From Blasia pusilla (lineage: Eukaryota > Marchantiophyta > Marchantiopsida > Blasiales): DNA of 64,000 nt. This document shows positions 1-10,769 of the stretch, in pieces (the first letter of the stretch is position 1; every line of letters starts with the position of its first letter). The translations under genes and the position numbers were made by a program. Location: the NCBI GenBank assembly GCA_050084515.1, contig CM114273.1, forward strand, positions 36,952,001-37,016,000, written 5' to 3'. The notes under the pieces are model-generated. The model was not told the DNA's origin, ran no database searches, and was given only the letters and a program-made list of their open reading frames with translations.

Positions 1-341
1 CTTTCCCGGTCGATTTAGCCATCTGGGTCCGCAGCGGCTAGAAAAATGCATAAGGCTTGCTATAGAAATCTTATAGATCTTATCAAGAGCTTTCCAATGC
101 ATCCAAAATTGCTTGATTTTGACATTTTGAGCTCCTGCAGTAGCAATTTTAGTGTAGGAAAGTGCAATTAGTGAAGAAAAGTTGTGTAGTTTGCTCTCTA
201 CAAGCCAATTTCGACTAGTTCTTCTATACAGTTGATCAATTTTGGCATATTTCACGTCAATTTTTATGTAGGAGTGGTCTATGCTACAATTGGAGCAGTA
301 GAGAGCTTGAAATTATATTTTTGTGAGTGAAATCGTTCGTC
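1..341 (+). other. copia 5' leader before gag
   Basis: AT-rich sequence between the (unseen) 5' LTR and the gag start codon at 342. It has no clear match to the 3' LTR at 4506-4806, so it is leader rather than LTR. I see no initiator-tRNA-type primer-binding site in it; that site is probably left of the window. Confidence 0.5.
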
Positions 342-1210
342 ATGGAGTATTCCTTAGCAACAATCACAAGCAAGAAGCTAGATAAGCAGAATTACAATGT
401 CTGGAAGTTTCGCATGAAAAAATTTCTCATGGATCAAGAACTATGGGAGCTTGTCACAGGTGATGAAGCCAAGCTAGAAGGTGACTTAACAGACTTGAAT
501 GTTCACGCCTAGAACAAACGCGCAAGGCAAGTAATCCATTATATTTCAATAACGATAAGTTCGCCAATGATAGGTCATAATTAAGATATTGATATTCCGA
601 AGGAGGCCTAGGATGCATTCAAAAAGCTGTTCCAAACATCTACAAAGGCCAGAAATCTTCAATTGAACGAAGTGAGGAAAGGATCGCAGAGCATCAATGA
701 TTATATTTTGAGTATGAGACATATTGTTGATAAGTTGAATAGCATTGGAGTGACAGTAGAAGGTGATGATCTGATTTTGTTCACTCTTCAAGGCCTTCCA
801 AAGGATTACAAGTCCTTTGAGACCTCTATCTCTGTGAGAGAGAAGTATCCAACCTTTCAAGAGTTAGTCCCATTGTTAATAAGTGAAGAGATGCGCTTAG
901 TAGGCAGCGGTAGCTCGTCTAGTCTGCAAGAGAGTGCGTTATTTGCAGATTATGGATCAAATAGAGGCATGGGTCGAGGCAGAAGCTTCTGTGGTCATGG
1001 TGGATATCAAGTATATGGAGGAAAGAGGCACTCAATATAACGTCACTCAATCAAATACGAACCACTACCAGACACAATCATAAGATGGTGATGGTGGAAA
1101 CCTTTGGGGTCGAGATCAACAGCAGAGGGTCCTTGGATCTTGCAATTATTGTGGGATAAAGGGTCACTATGCAAAGTTTTGCTTCAAGAAGGCGGAAAAT
1201 ATGAGAACAT
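342..1210 (+). pseudogene. copia Gag (UBN2-type) with CCHC zinc knuckle, broken
   Basis: Gag is the capsid-like protein that packages element RNA. The start at 342 gives an N-terminus with the copia signature LDKQNYNVWKFRMKKFL, followed after a stop at 510 by the conserved LQGLPKDYKSFETSI-type region near 790-840. A C-x2-C-x4-H-x4-C knuckle (CNYCGIKGHYAKFC) lies at 1141-1182 in another frame. A stop after residue 56 and later frame changes inactivate it. Confidence 0.85.
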
Positions 1211-1329
1211 GAGCCTTACAACAACAAAACTATGTGGAGCAACAACACCAAGAGCAGTACCAAGAAGAACAACATTCACAAACGGAGCATCTCTTGATCA
1301 TGACTCATCATATAAGAGCAATGGTCAAG

Positions 1330-2376
1330 AAAGACTCGACAACATATTGGTACATTGACTCTGGTACATCAAATCACGTGACCTCACAAGCTAAATAGTT
1401 TAGTAGTTTAGAGCCGGTGAAAGATCCTACAATTGTGCTCACATGAGATGACACTCGACATCATATCACGCATACTAGTAAAGTTCCAATAGCATCAGAT
1501 GATCTTTGTGCTCTTGGAAATATTTTCTATGTTCCTACCATTGCAAGAAACTTGATCTCTGTAGGACAGATAGTAGAACAGGATTATCAAGTGAAGTTTA
1601 ACGCAGATTGATGTTTCATTGAAATAATGGCTGACCAGACTACGATAGCCAAAGGAACTAAATCTGGCAAAATATTCAAATTAGATGTTTCTATGCCAGA
1701 GATTCAAACATCAATATATGGTCAAACCGGCCAACAAGTCATATATCTAAATGTGTGGCATAAAAGAATTAGACATATGAATCTTCAGAGATTACACAAT
1801 CTTTCATCATCTAATATAGTAATAGGACTCCCTAAATTAGCGAGTCCTCCTACATTAGAGGTATGTCTTGCTTGCCCATTTGGAAAATAAGCTAGATTTC
1901 CTTTTCCGAAGCAAGGTAGAAGAGCATCCAGGATATTGGAGTTGATCCACAATGATGTGTGGACAGCATCACAACATAGCCTTAGTGGTTTCCAATAGTT
2001 TGTTTCATTTATTGATGACTTCTCTAGGTATATATGGATAAACTTTCTGAAAGCCAAGTTAGAGGTATTCTCAATGTTCCAAACATTCAGACTTCTAGTA
2101 GAGAAGCAGATTGGAGAACACATTCTGAAATTGCGTTGTGATGGAGGAGGAGAGTATCTTTCAACAGAGTTTGATGAATATTTACTTCAGAACGACATCC
2201 AACGTCAAGTGATTTGCCGTTACACTCCACAACAAAATGGAATGGCTGAGAGGAAGAATCGACATATTTTTGAAGCGGCACGAGCTACGCTGAATGAGAA
2301 GAATATGCCTAAGATATATTGGGCAGAGGTTGTAGCATGTGCAGTCTTCTTAATCAACCGAACTCCAACAGTATGA
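1330..2376 (+). pseudogene. copia protease and integrase, broken
   Basis: The aspartic protease active site reads YIDSGTSNHV around 1351-1380. The GAG-pre-integrase zinc region follows (VWHKRIRHMNLQRL; CLACPFGK at about 1866-1889). The integrase core shows the acidic triad: D in LIHNDVW (about 1943-1963), D in LRCDGGGEY (about 2130-2155) and E in NGMAERKNR (about 2236-2262), then the typical FLINRTPT end. In-frame stops at 1888-1890 and 1996-1998 break the frame. Confidence 0.87.
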
Positions 2377-2433
2377 GTTCATGATAAAACTCCATTCGAA
2401 GTCTTCAGTGGAAGTAAACCTGATTTTTCCTTC

Positions 2434-3948
2434 TTGAAAGTATTTGGTTGTATCTGTTATATTCATGTCCCTTCTGAGAGACGTCAGAAATTAAACCCCA
2501 AGTGTGAAAGATGTATCTTCATTGGTTATGCTGATGGAACTAAGGGGTATAAGTGCTACATTCCATCCTCTAGGCAACTTATTATTAGTTGCGATGTTAT
2601 CTTTGATGAGCTAAAGTCATGGTATGCTCCATCTGAGCTTATTCCACCTCTAAACTTGTCTGTTGAGGGGGAGAATATGACTGTAAACCAACAGAAATTG
2701 TCTTCAAATTCCCCAAGTACTAGTGCAAGATTATGAGAGGTCCTACATTCATCAGTTAAATCTGTGAGTCCATGGACGGGAAGAGTACGTATTCAATCTG
2801 TTGACACTAGCCAGAGCCCGAGTTAGGTGTCAGAGGCATCTACCTCTAAAAAATAACTTCGTAGATCAAGTAGAGTTACATATCCAGTTCATAGATTCAT
2901 AAATGAAGGTTTCCTTGTGACACATCATGCATATATATGATGAGTACCCTTCAAGAACAAGAGTCGAGTTATTTTGAAGAAGCTGCAAGTAAAGTCGAAT
3001 GGATTGAAGCTATGGAGGAAGGGCTTGTTGCATTAAGACATCAACATACATGGAAGCTGGTTGATATACTTTTCGGTAAGGAAGCTATTGGTTGCAAATG
3101 GGTTTACAAAATCAAGCACAATCAAGATGGTACAATTAACAGATACAAAGCGAGATTGGTGGCTAAGGGCTATGCACAACAATATGGCATCGATTATGAG
3201 GACATTTAGCCGTGTTGCAAAGATGGCGACTACAAGAACAGTGCTTGCAGTTGTAGTAAGTAAGAAATGGAGATTAAATCACATAGACGTCAAGAATGCC
3301 TTCTTGAATGGAGATCTATACGAGAAGGTATATATGACTCAACCACCTAGATACGAGCATCCCAAGTTTCCATTTCGTGTATGCAGGTTGAAGAAAGCTC
3401 TATACGGGCTCAAACAAGCTCCAAGAGCTTGGTATGGCAAGATTACATACGTTCTACAAGAGTCGGGTTTTAGGGTATGTGATTTTGACTCCTCGTTATA
3501 TGTCTTGAGAGGATAAGATCATACGATTCTCATTTTGTTGTATGTTGACGATCTCTTGATTACAAGGAGTACTGAAGAAATTGTACAACAAGTCAAGCTT
3601 AAGTTACAAGGAGAGTTTGATATGAAGGACTTGGGAGAACTCAAGTACTTCATTGGTATTGAGTTTATCAAGGTTGGAGAGAGCATGTGGTTACTACAAC
3701 GACAATATGCTTTTCATATGCTTTCAAAATATGATATGACGTCTTGTAAGCCAATCTCTACATCGTTGGATCAGAATGTGAAGCTAAGAGTGGATGAAGG
3801 AGAGTTGCTTGCAGATTCTAATATGTACATGCGCATGGTTAGAAGTTTGATCTATCTAACTATAACCAGACCAGATTTGAGTTATGTTGTTGGCCTAGTG
3901 AACCAGTTTATGCAAGCACCTCGCGAAAAACTCACTTTGATGTTGTGA
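2434..3948 (+). pseudogene. copia reverse transcriptase, broken
   Basis: The region starts with the conserved post-integrase block VFGCICYIHVP. The RT fingers [11 protein letters not shown] and [11 protein letters not shown], the palm block DVKNAFLNGDL, the LYGLKQAPRAWY block and the YVDD catalytic box (3541-3552) are all present. A frameshift near 3206, a stop at 3514 and a further frame change at 3945 interrupt the frame. The order after integrase is diagnostic of copia. Confidence 0.9.
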
Positions 3949-4508
3949 GGAGGATTATGCGGTATGTGAAATTCTCTATTCAATTCAGGCTTCAATTTGA
4001 ACCTTCTCCAAGTTTTCAATTACAGGGATTCACAGATGTTGATTGGGCAGGAAGCGTGTGTGATCGACACTCAACATCAGGTTATTCATTTACTTTGGGA
4101 AGCATAGCTATAAGTTGGGCTTCAAAGAAGCAACCTATAATTGCTTTATCTTCAATAGAGGCTGAGTACAGAGGAGCAACCAATGCAGCATGTGAGGTGG
4201 TGTGGTTTTATCGATTACTTGTTGAGATTGGTGTTAATAACTTAGAACCTAATGTAATATATGCAGACAATATTAGTAGCATCAAGCTTGGTAATAACCC
4301 TGTGTTTCATGCTCGTATAGAGCATGTTGAGGTGCACTATCATTTTATCAGAGAGAAAGTGCTTGTAGGAGAAATTGATCTTGTGCATATAGGTACAGAT
4401 CAGCAAATTGCTACCATCTTTACAAAGGCATTGTCTAGAGATAAGTTTCAGATGTTTAGAAATGATTTAGGCATTAGAGATATCGATATGAGCTTGAGGG
4501 GGTATTAA
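3945..4508 (+). pseudogene. copia RNase H and polyprotein C-terminus
   Basis: RNase H removes the RNA strand during reverse transcription. FTDVDWAGSVCDRHSTSGY, WASKKQPIIALSSIEAEY and YADNISSIKL supply the D-E-D residues, and the usual HIREKVLVGEIDLVHI and IFTKALSRDKF blocks close the protein. This stretch of 187 codons is open, but its start is in a different frame from the preceding RT. It ends at a purine-rich tract that abuts the LTR. Confidence 0.9.
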
Positions 4509-4806
4509 AGATTGAGTTACAGTCAAGCTCATGAGACACATGAACTGTTATATTTGGTACTCACATGAAGTAGGGAAGCCTAATCTTGGTTAGTCAGTTA
4601 AGCGTAATTATCTTAACTAGGGTTAATTAATCACAATTAGTCTAACTCGAGACTATAGTTAAGGTTAGGGTTGCTTGTACATACCCTATATAATTGAGAA
4701 GGAAACCAGCCTCCACTCATTCTCTCATTGCAAATTTCGTTCTCCATGGTGGTGTGTGTGTAAGAGCCGTTTCCCACTAGTTATGCTTTTTTAGCAATTT
4801 TCCACA
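4506..4806 (+). repeat. copia 3' LTR
   Basis: Begins after the polypurine run GAGCTTGAGGGGG with TATTAAAG (the usual plant copia LTR start TGTTAAAG with one change) and ends ...TTTTCCACA. A TATA motif (TATATAA) lies at 4687-4693, suitable for LTR promoter activity. The next bases are gypsy-type gag, which sets the right boundary. The partner LTR is not in the window. Confidence 0.75.
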
Positions 4807-4815
4807 CGGGAGAGG

Positions 4816-5290
4816 GTGCTTCTTATGAACACCTCCCCTACGTTGAGAGATATTTTTAGGACCGCCGAGAACATTGAGCGCAACATGGCGGAGGAGAGCG
4901 TAGCCACCATGGGTTTTGGGCGAGAGCAATCACGATTTTCTGCACCACCACTGCAACAACGTGGACTTCGAGATAGGTCGACTGTGGCACCACGAGCTCA
5001 GGGAGGATACCGGGAGGCCGTGTCGCAGAGACCTGCGCCTTCATATGCGGCTTAGTAGCAGCCACCTACGATTACTTGTTGGTTATGTGGTGGAGCCCGT
5101 CATCAACGCAATTGCACTCGTCAAGATCATGGACATGTGCCTCAACATGGCGGAGGAGATGGTGCTGCACCAGGAGGTTATCACTGTGACTGTTGTCAGA
5201 GGTATGGTCACACACACGCGAGGTGTTTCAATTTACATCCTAAGTTACGTCCAGACCAAGGGCCAAGAGGGCATCAGAGCGAGTAGCCGG
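4816..5290 (+). pseudogene. copy A Gag C-terminal part with two CCHC knuckles
   Basis: The first codons match copy C gag (DIFRTAENIERNMAEE). Two nucleocapsid-type knuckles follow: CWLCGGARHQRNC (5077-5115; C-x2-C-x4-H-x3-C, one residue short of canonical) and CDCCQRYGHTHARC (5185-5226; canonical C-x2-C-x4-H-x4-C). Two adjacent TAG codons at 5053-5058 separate the knuckles from the upstream gag in the same frame. Confidence 0.8.
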
Positions 5291-5749
5291 TCCGGGTGGG
5301 CTCGAGATTGTGCATCAGGTGGTCCCATTGGGGGACGAGGAGCTGGAGTTTCCCGATAGGGTGGTGGAGGTGCCCGTGGAGGAGGTAGAGTCCCACCACC
5401 TAGACGCGTTGAGGGAGACGCCGGGCGTGAGGCTGGGATGGCTGCTTAGATACAGCAGCTACAAGAGCAGATTGCCGCTATGGCATTGAGGTTACCCGAT
5501 GCCGGATCCGGGGCATCAAAATCATATGGACCAGCCAGAGATATGGAGGATCCTGGTTGGATGTGCGGGGTTTCCCAGATGGAGGCCGCGGCAGTTGTTA
5601 CGCGTGGAGCAGCCGTAGAGTTGGATCCACGGTGAGGGGCAGCAAGGAAACAGACCAGGCTTCCTTAGTCTATCACGTTGTCCGAGGCGATGGGGACCCC
5701 GTCGATGGGTCCTGATCAGAGTCCCTAGAGAGTTGGTGATGTTGATGGT

Positions 5750-6660
5750 GTGCAGGCACGGATGGTGATGGGAGAAGCGAGTGCGACGACTGCTATTGCT
5801 GATGCTCAGGAGGGGCATGTGTCAAGCACGTTGTTGGGGGCGGCCATCGTAGTGTACCGCGCTTCTTTATTTTGTGCTTCCGATGTTATGACGTTGGGAG
5901 GTACACCTGTCAAGGTTTTTCGGTTGGCTGCTACGCTATGTGAGCATGGAGTTGGAGTTCCTACATCACGTTCACAGGTGATTGCAGAGGAGGTGATGGA
6001 CTTGCCCTTGGAGCGGATGCTCGTGCCGTTCACATCAAATTCCTGGCAGGCTGCGACTGCTAGGATGGCAGAGATGCCCACTAGACCCGCGATAGAGCGT
6101 GCCATGGCTTCTCTTGGTGTTGTGAAGTTGGATAACCGGGGAGAGGTCTTCTAGTTGGTGAGTCCCGGAGGTAGAGCTTTTAGTCCGCAGGGCGTCTTGT
6201 TGGATTCAGGAGCGCAACCCCTGATGTATGGGAAAGCGTCATTCAGAGGATTGGGCTTGACGAGAGCCGATGTGGAGCGTTGTCCATTCCAGATGGAGAC
6301 ATCCTTGGGTGGAGCGAGTACCACACAGTATATCACCCGACAGGAGGTCGTGGTGAGGATTTTTCCGGGACATCCAACATATGAGTCCGTGGTGCGAGCC
6401 AAGGCGATAGTGACTGATGCAGAGTCCTACGACATCTTGGTTGGTGGTGCAATGTTATATCCGATGGGGTTTTTCCTGGATAACTAGGAGGATTCAGAGT
6501 CCTACAGACCAGGATGGCAGTCAAGTGATGGGCGCCTTAGGTCATTACCCGCTCGATTCACAGGTGCAATGATTGAGCGACGGCCAGGAGAGATATGGCG
6601 ACCTTAGCAGTATTTAGCAATGCTATCACTTGGTCTGGTGATTTGATTGAGGGACATGTC
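5750..6660 (+). pseudogene. copy A retropepsin-like aspartic protease region
   Basis: The active-site motif LLDSGAQPLMYGKA (catalytic Asp codon 6203-6205) follows an Ala/Met-rich leader, and the flap-to-C-terminal block ESYDILVGGAMLYPMG (about 6421-6470) matches copies B, C and D. The enzyme would process the polyprotein in particles. TAG codons at 6152-6154 and 6485-6487 interrupt it; in copies B and C the second position is Trp (TGG). The following ~200 bp is a linker to the methyltransferase. Confidence 0.78.
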
Positions 6661-6866
6661 CATGCAGAGGATATTCCTGTTCCTGACATTATATAGAGAC
6701 GAGTGTCATGGTAGCCGCATCAGTCCGTGGAGGAGAGGTGCTGATTTGGGGCTCGACTGAGGATCTTTGACGCTTAGCCACTGAGCATATGTAGACCGCG
6801 TGGAGCGATACATTTGCACTAGAGTGTGACAGGTCAGAGGAACCCTAGGTAGGCAGGAGTGCTGCT

Positions 6867-8006
6867 ATGATCCCTTTGGACACCATCCCGATTGTGTGGT
6901 GCATCCCAGAGGAGGGTATTCGGGTGTTGGATCTCTTTGGAGGGATCAGCACTAGGTTAGCTCCTGTTTTGCACATTGGAGTGCACGTGCAACAGTACTT
7001 GTATGTGGAGATTGATGATGATGCGAGGCACACTTCACTTCAGCATGTGGCGTTGTTACGCCTCTGTTTTCTTGACTTGTTGTCTGCGTCTGCCATTCAG
7101 AGTTACAAGAGTTCCCTACCGAGGGACATTTCATTGTTGGGGGCGCAGGACTTGGAGCGGGTAGGGACCATAGACTTGGCCATTGCTGGTTGGCCGTGTC
7201 AGGGCCAATTAAGTGTTGGACGAGGTAGCGAGTTAGCTGACACTCGGTCCATGTTGTTTTGGAAGATGATGCCGATCTTGCGACATTTACATGAGCATCA
7301 GCCTTGTTCTCCAACATAAATTTTGGAGAATGTGCCAATTTTGGGCGATTCAAGGTCCCGTGTGGTGACGAGTGCATATCAGGTGCGCGTATGGATCGGC
7401 CCGGCAGTATTGTTAGATGCGGCAAGTGTAGGTTCTAGAGCACACCGCCCGCGTCTATGGTGGACCAACTTGGTACCACATGAGGTGTTGCGGAGGGCTT
7501 ATGCAAGAGTGGAGCGTCCCTCCAATTTGTTGGTGGATTCTATATTAGATCCAGGCCATCAATCACAGGAAGTGAGGCACGATGATCAACCGTCGTTGAC
7601 TGTGGTCAACAGGATTGGCATGCCACGAGCAGCCTTTCCCACATCCTATGCATTCAAGGAGGCTGGACCTCGCTTGGTTTGGGATGACCAAGTACAGAGG
7701 TTGGTGGAGCCCAACGCCAATGAGCGAGAGCGAGTGATGGGATTCCCCGCAGGAGTGACGACAGCACCGTCACTATCGGAGGTATCACGACGTCATGTCT
7801 TGGTTCAGGCGATGGACCTAAACTACTTGACATGGATTTTCAGCTTAGGAGTAGATGAGCAATGTTGTTTGAGGATGCGACAGATCATAAAAGTTAGGTT
7901 GGTGATCCCTATGCCTACCAAGACAGTTGAGGCAGTGGCTGGGGGCGAGACCCGAGGAGATCGACATACCAGGGATGATCGGGAGAGACACCCTTGGACT
8001 TCTTAA
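6867..8006 (+). pseudogene. copy A C5 cytosine DNA methyltransferase domain
   Basis: Motif I VLDLFGGIST (about 6924-6953) would bind S-adenosylmethionine; motif II/III YVEIDDDA follows. Motif IV is AGWPCQGQLSVGRG with catalytic Cys codon 7197-7199. Motif VI is ENVP (7326-7337). Motif VIII is AHRPRLWWTN (7439-7468). The C-terminal ERERVMGFPAG block (about 7722-7756) matches the motif IX/X region. The unpermuted order I-IV-VI-VIII-X excludes a DRM origin, and the AHRxR and ERVxGFP blocks resemble Dnmt3. A TAA at 7317-7319 (Tyr in copy D) and a TAA at 8004-8006 (Trp in D) break the frame. All key residues are present, so a parent copy was probably active; this copy cannot make a full polyprotein. 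It sits between protease and RT in all four copies. Confidence 0.9.
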
Positions 8007-8129
8007 GATGTTTTGCAAGTAAGCAAGGAGATTATAGCCACAACATCGAGCGTGGTTCTGGGTACTACACGTGGAGATGAGAGTTCTATTGTCTGAGACG
8101 GGGTTGCACCATAGCAACCACCAAAATCC

Positions 8130-9110
8130 ATGCCAGAGAGTCCTACGGTAGTCACGATGGAGACTTGGGAGCCATATATGGGCCCTAAGTTGATAAGAGG
8201 AGAGCGGCATCGGATACATCAATTCCTTAGGAGTTATAGGAGCTCTTTTGCATTTAGTATGCATGATTTGGGTATGCTGAAGGGTCCAAGGATCCGCATT
8301 GAGTTGTCGAGTAACACGCTGATCTTTCGACGACCCTCCATGTACAATGACATGGAGAGGGATGTGATTCAGAGTAGGCGCTAGGACTTGGTTGGAGCAG
8401 GACTAGTGGAGATGTTGCATGGAGAGTATGCATCAGCCACTGTCATGCCGCCAAGAAGGATGTGCATGGCAACTGGACGGATAGGCGAATGTGTGGAGAT
8501 TATCGACCTATCAATCGGCAGGAAAAGTACGATAGGTATGCCATACCCATCCGTGAGGAGATCTTTGATGCAATTGGGCATGCAAAGGTCTTCAGTTCAT
8601 TGGATTTGCGAGCCGGATACCATCAGCTACATATCAGATTGGAGGACATGTAGAAGACGGCATTTTGGGCTATCGATCCTCACGGGGAGGATTGTTTATA
8701 CTAGTGGCGGTTCTTACCATTCGGGTTAAAAAACGCCCTGACTGAGTTTTAGAGGCTCATGGATAGGATCTTGGCAGGTCTGGATTTTGCTAGGTGTTAT
8801 ATTGATGACATTGTAGTCTTTAGCGCCACGGTTGAGGAGCATGAGCGACATCTAGAGGAGGTGTTTCAACGATTGCAGTTACATAGGCTGAAGCTACATC
8901 CAGGCAAGTGCAAGTTCTTCTACGGCCAAATTACGTACTTGGGTCATACGATATACCCAGGGGGCCTTGGTATGCAACAGATGAAGGTAGAGGCTATTTC
9001 CCGTATTCCACGCCCGACAGATGTGAGTTGAGTTCGGGCATTCATGGGATTGGCGAACTTCTATTAACGGTACATTAAGGATTTCAATTTGATTGCAAAG
9101 CCGCTAACCT
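8130..9110 (+). pseudogene. copy A reverse transcriptase
   Basis: An N-terminal block (WEPYMGPKLIRGERHRIHQF) is followed by CGDYRPINRQ, SLDLRAGYHQL, the catalytic CYIDDIVVF box (YIDD at 8798-8809) and HPGKCKFFYGQITYLGH. Order and motifs are Ty3/gypsy. Stops include TAG at 8382-8384 and 8651-8653, further TAGs where copy B has Gln, and a TGA near 9029 where B has Arg. A frame change near 8455 also occurs. Confidence 0.88.
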
Positions 9111-9236
9111 TGATGATCAAGGTGGATCAAGAGTGGCACTGGGGGATGAGCAAGAAAGAGCATTTCATATGCTCAAGGATAGATTGATGTCCGCGCCCAT
9201 ATTGAGGAGACCGATCAAGGGATGTCCTTTCCAATT

Positions 9237-9600
9237 GCATACCAATTAGAGCATGTTGGGGCTTGGAGCCGTGCTCACCCAGCATGACGATGATGGTAGA
9301 GAGTTCGTGGTGGCTTACGGTAGTCGCTCGAACAACGCTGTAGAGGCGAAGTATAGCTCGTATGAGGGTGAGTGCTTGGCTGCAATGTGGGCTGTCGCAC
9401 ATTTCAGATGTTATCTATTCGGCAATCCCTTTACCATCATTACTGATCATCAACCACTTAAGTGGTTCATGGAGTCCGACAAGCTTTCAAGGAGCTTGCA
9501 AGGTGGGCTCTTTTGTTGCACGAGTATGACTTCCAAATGGTGCATAAACCTGGGACGCTCAACCAGGATGCATATGGTTTGAGCAGTAACCCATGCCAGA
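9237..9600 (+). pseudogene. copy A RNase H
   Basis: GLGAVLTQHDDDGREFVVAY, YSSYEGECLAAMWAVAHF, FTIITDHQPLKWFM and LNQDAYGLSSNPC are the gypsy RNase H blocks carrying the D-E-D-D residues. The last block normally reads DADGLSR (as in copy D), so an active-site Asp has become Tyr here. A stop falls in the first block (HTN*S) and a shift occurs near 9490. Confidence 0.83.
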
Positions 9601-9776
9601 ATCAGCGAGATGGACTGGAGCTCGTTGGCATGGTGAGAGTGATGAGGAGTTGGTGCCAAGATGGCATGCGTCAGCCTATTTGGGCTTGTTGGCTATGGAG
9701 AGCTAGATTGCTGAGACTTTGATGGCGAGGTTTGATAGAGAGTCCTTAGATCCAGAGGCTGGTGAGGAGATGACAG

Positions 9777-10720
9777 GTGGCCGAGACATTCACGACGATG
9801 GAGTGGTCTTGGAGTACCTGCGTGGTGCGAGTGTGTGAGGATGGTAGAGTGCGTGAAGTGCCTCATATTTCGCAGAGAGCACGTTTGGTGCATCATGCCC
9901 ATGAGGAGTTGGGTCATTTTGGAGTGAAGCGGATGTACAACTTGCTCCAGATTCAGTATTGGTGGCGATGCATGCACTCTAACGTCAGCAGTTTGTTTCC
10001 AGATGCATGGTGTGTGATCGAGTCCGAGCATCGTTCAATGCTCCGACTCCATAGTTGCATCCACTTACGATCATGGGTTTAGGTTGTAGATGGAGTTTGG
10101 ATTTTGTAGGACCTTTGCCTTTGACAGAGCGCCATAGTCGTTATGTGTTGGTGATGGTCGAGCACTTCTCGAAGTGGATAGAGTTGGTTGCATTACCCGA
10201 CAAAGCAAGTGAGGGAGTAGCGTATGCTTTCTTAGATCAAGTGCTGAGTCATAACGGCGCATCAGCTGAGGTGTTGACAGACCAGGGTACAGAGTTCCTC
10301 GGGGAGTTTCAGGCCTTGTGTGATCAGGCACTGATCGACCACCGCACTACTTCACGAGATCATCCTGAGGCGGATAGACTAGCGGAGCGGGTTGTGCAGA
10401 CGTTGAAGAGAGGACTATGCAAGTATGGCTTGTAGAGAGGTCACCTGGGAGATTGGGACCTTCAGTTGCCGTGGTTGGAAATGGGATACAAATTCAGCAT
10501 GCATGCATCCTTAGCGTCTTTCTCATCGTACTTGTTGCTTTATGGCCGAGAGCCAGATTTACGTGCGGCCATTCATCGAGATGTTGGTGAGGTGTTGAAC
10601 CTTGATGACCTTGATGTATGGATGCAAGCATGTTCTCAGAGGGCTGAGTATTTTCGGAGAGTGATGCCCATGGCATTTAAGAACTTGGCGATTGCGTAAC
10701 ATTGGGATACGTTGAGGTAT
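9777..10720 (+). pseudogene. copy A DDE integrase
   Basis: The zinc-binding region has the two His of HHAHEELGHFGVKRMY and a CMVC pair near 10000. The catalytic core gives D in WSLDFVGPLPL (10100-10102), D in LTDQGTEF (10280-10282) and E in LAERVVQTLK (10385-10387). Exactly 34 residues separate the second D and the E, against 35 in most gypsy and retroviral integrases; copy D has the same spacing. A TAG at 10432-10434 precedes the downstream WLEMGYKFS block. Confidence 0.85.
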
Positions 10721-10769
10721 GCGACTATTTGGGAAGGTGGTTATCGACCTACTATCCAGAGATTTCATT

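Larger units (their letters stand above)
1..4806 (+). mobile_element. Ty1/copia LTR retrotransposon, decayed, 5' LTR outside window
   Basis: Domains run in the copia order gag, protease, integrase, reverse transcriptase, RNase H on the + strand, ending at a purine-rich tract and a 3' LTR. Integrase before RT separates Ty1/copia from Ty3/gypsy. The frame is broken by many stops and small shifts, so it is not autonomous. The 5' LTR and primer-binding site lie left of base 1. Downstream the sequence passes directly into the middle of a gypsy-type gag, so this copy most likely jumped into that element. Confidence 0.93.

Noticed and set aside
6867-8006. Bacterial or phage contamination as source of the methyltransferase
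   Set aside because: It is embedded in frame between protease and RT in four copies within DNA carrying plant-type genes.
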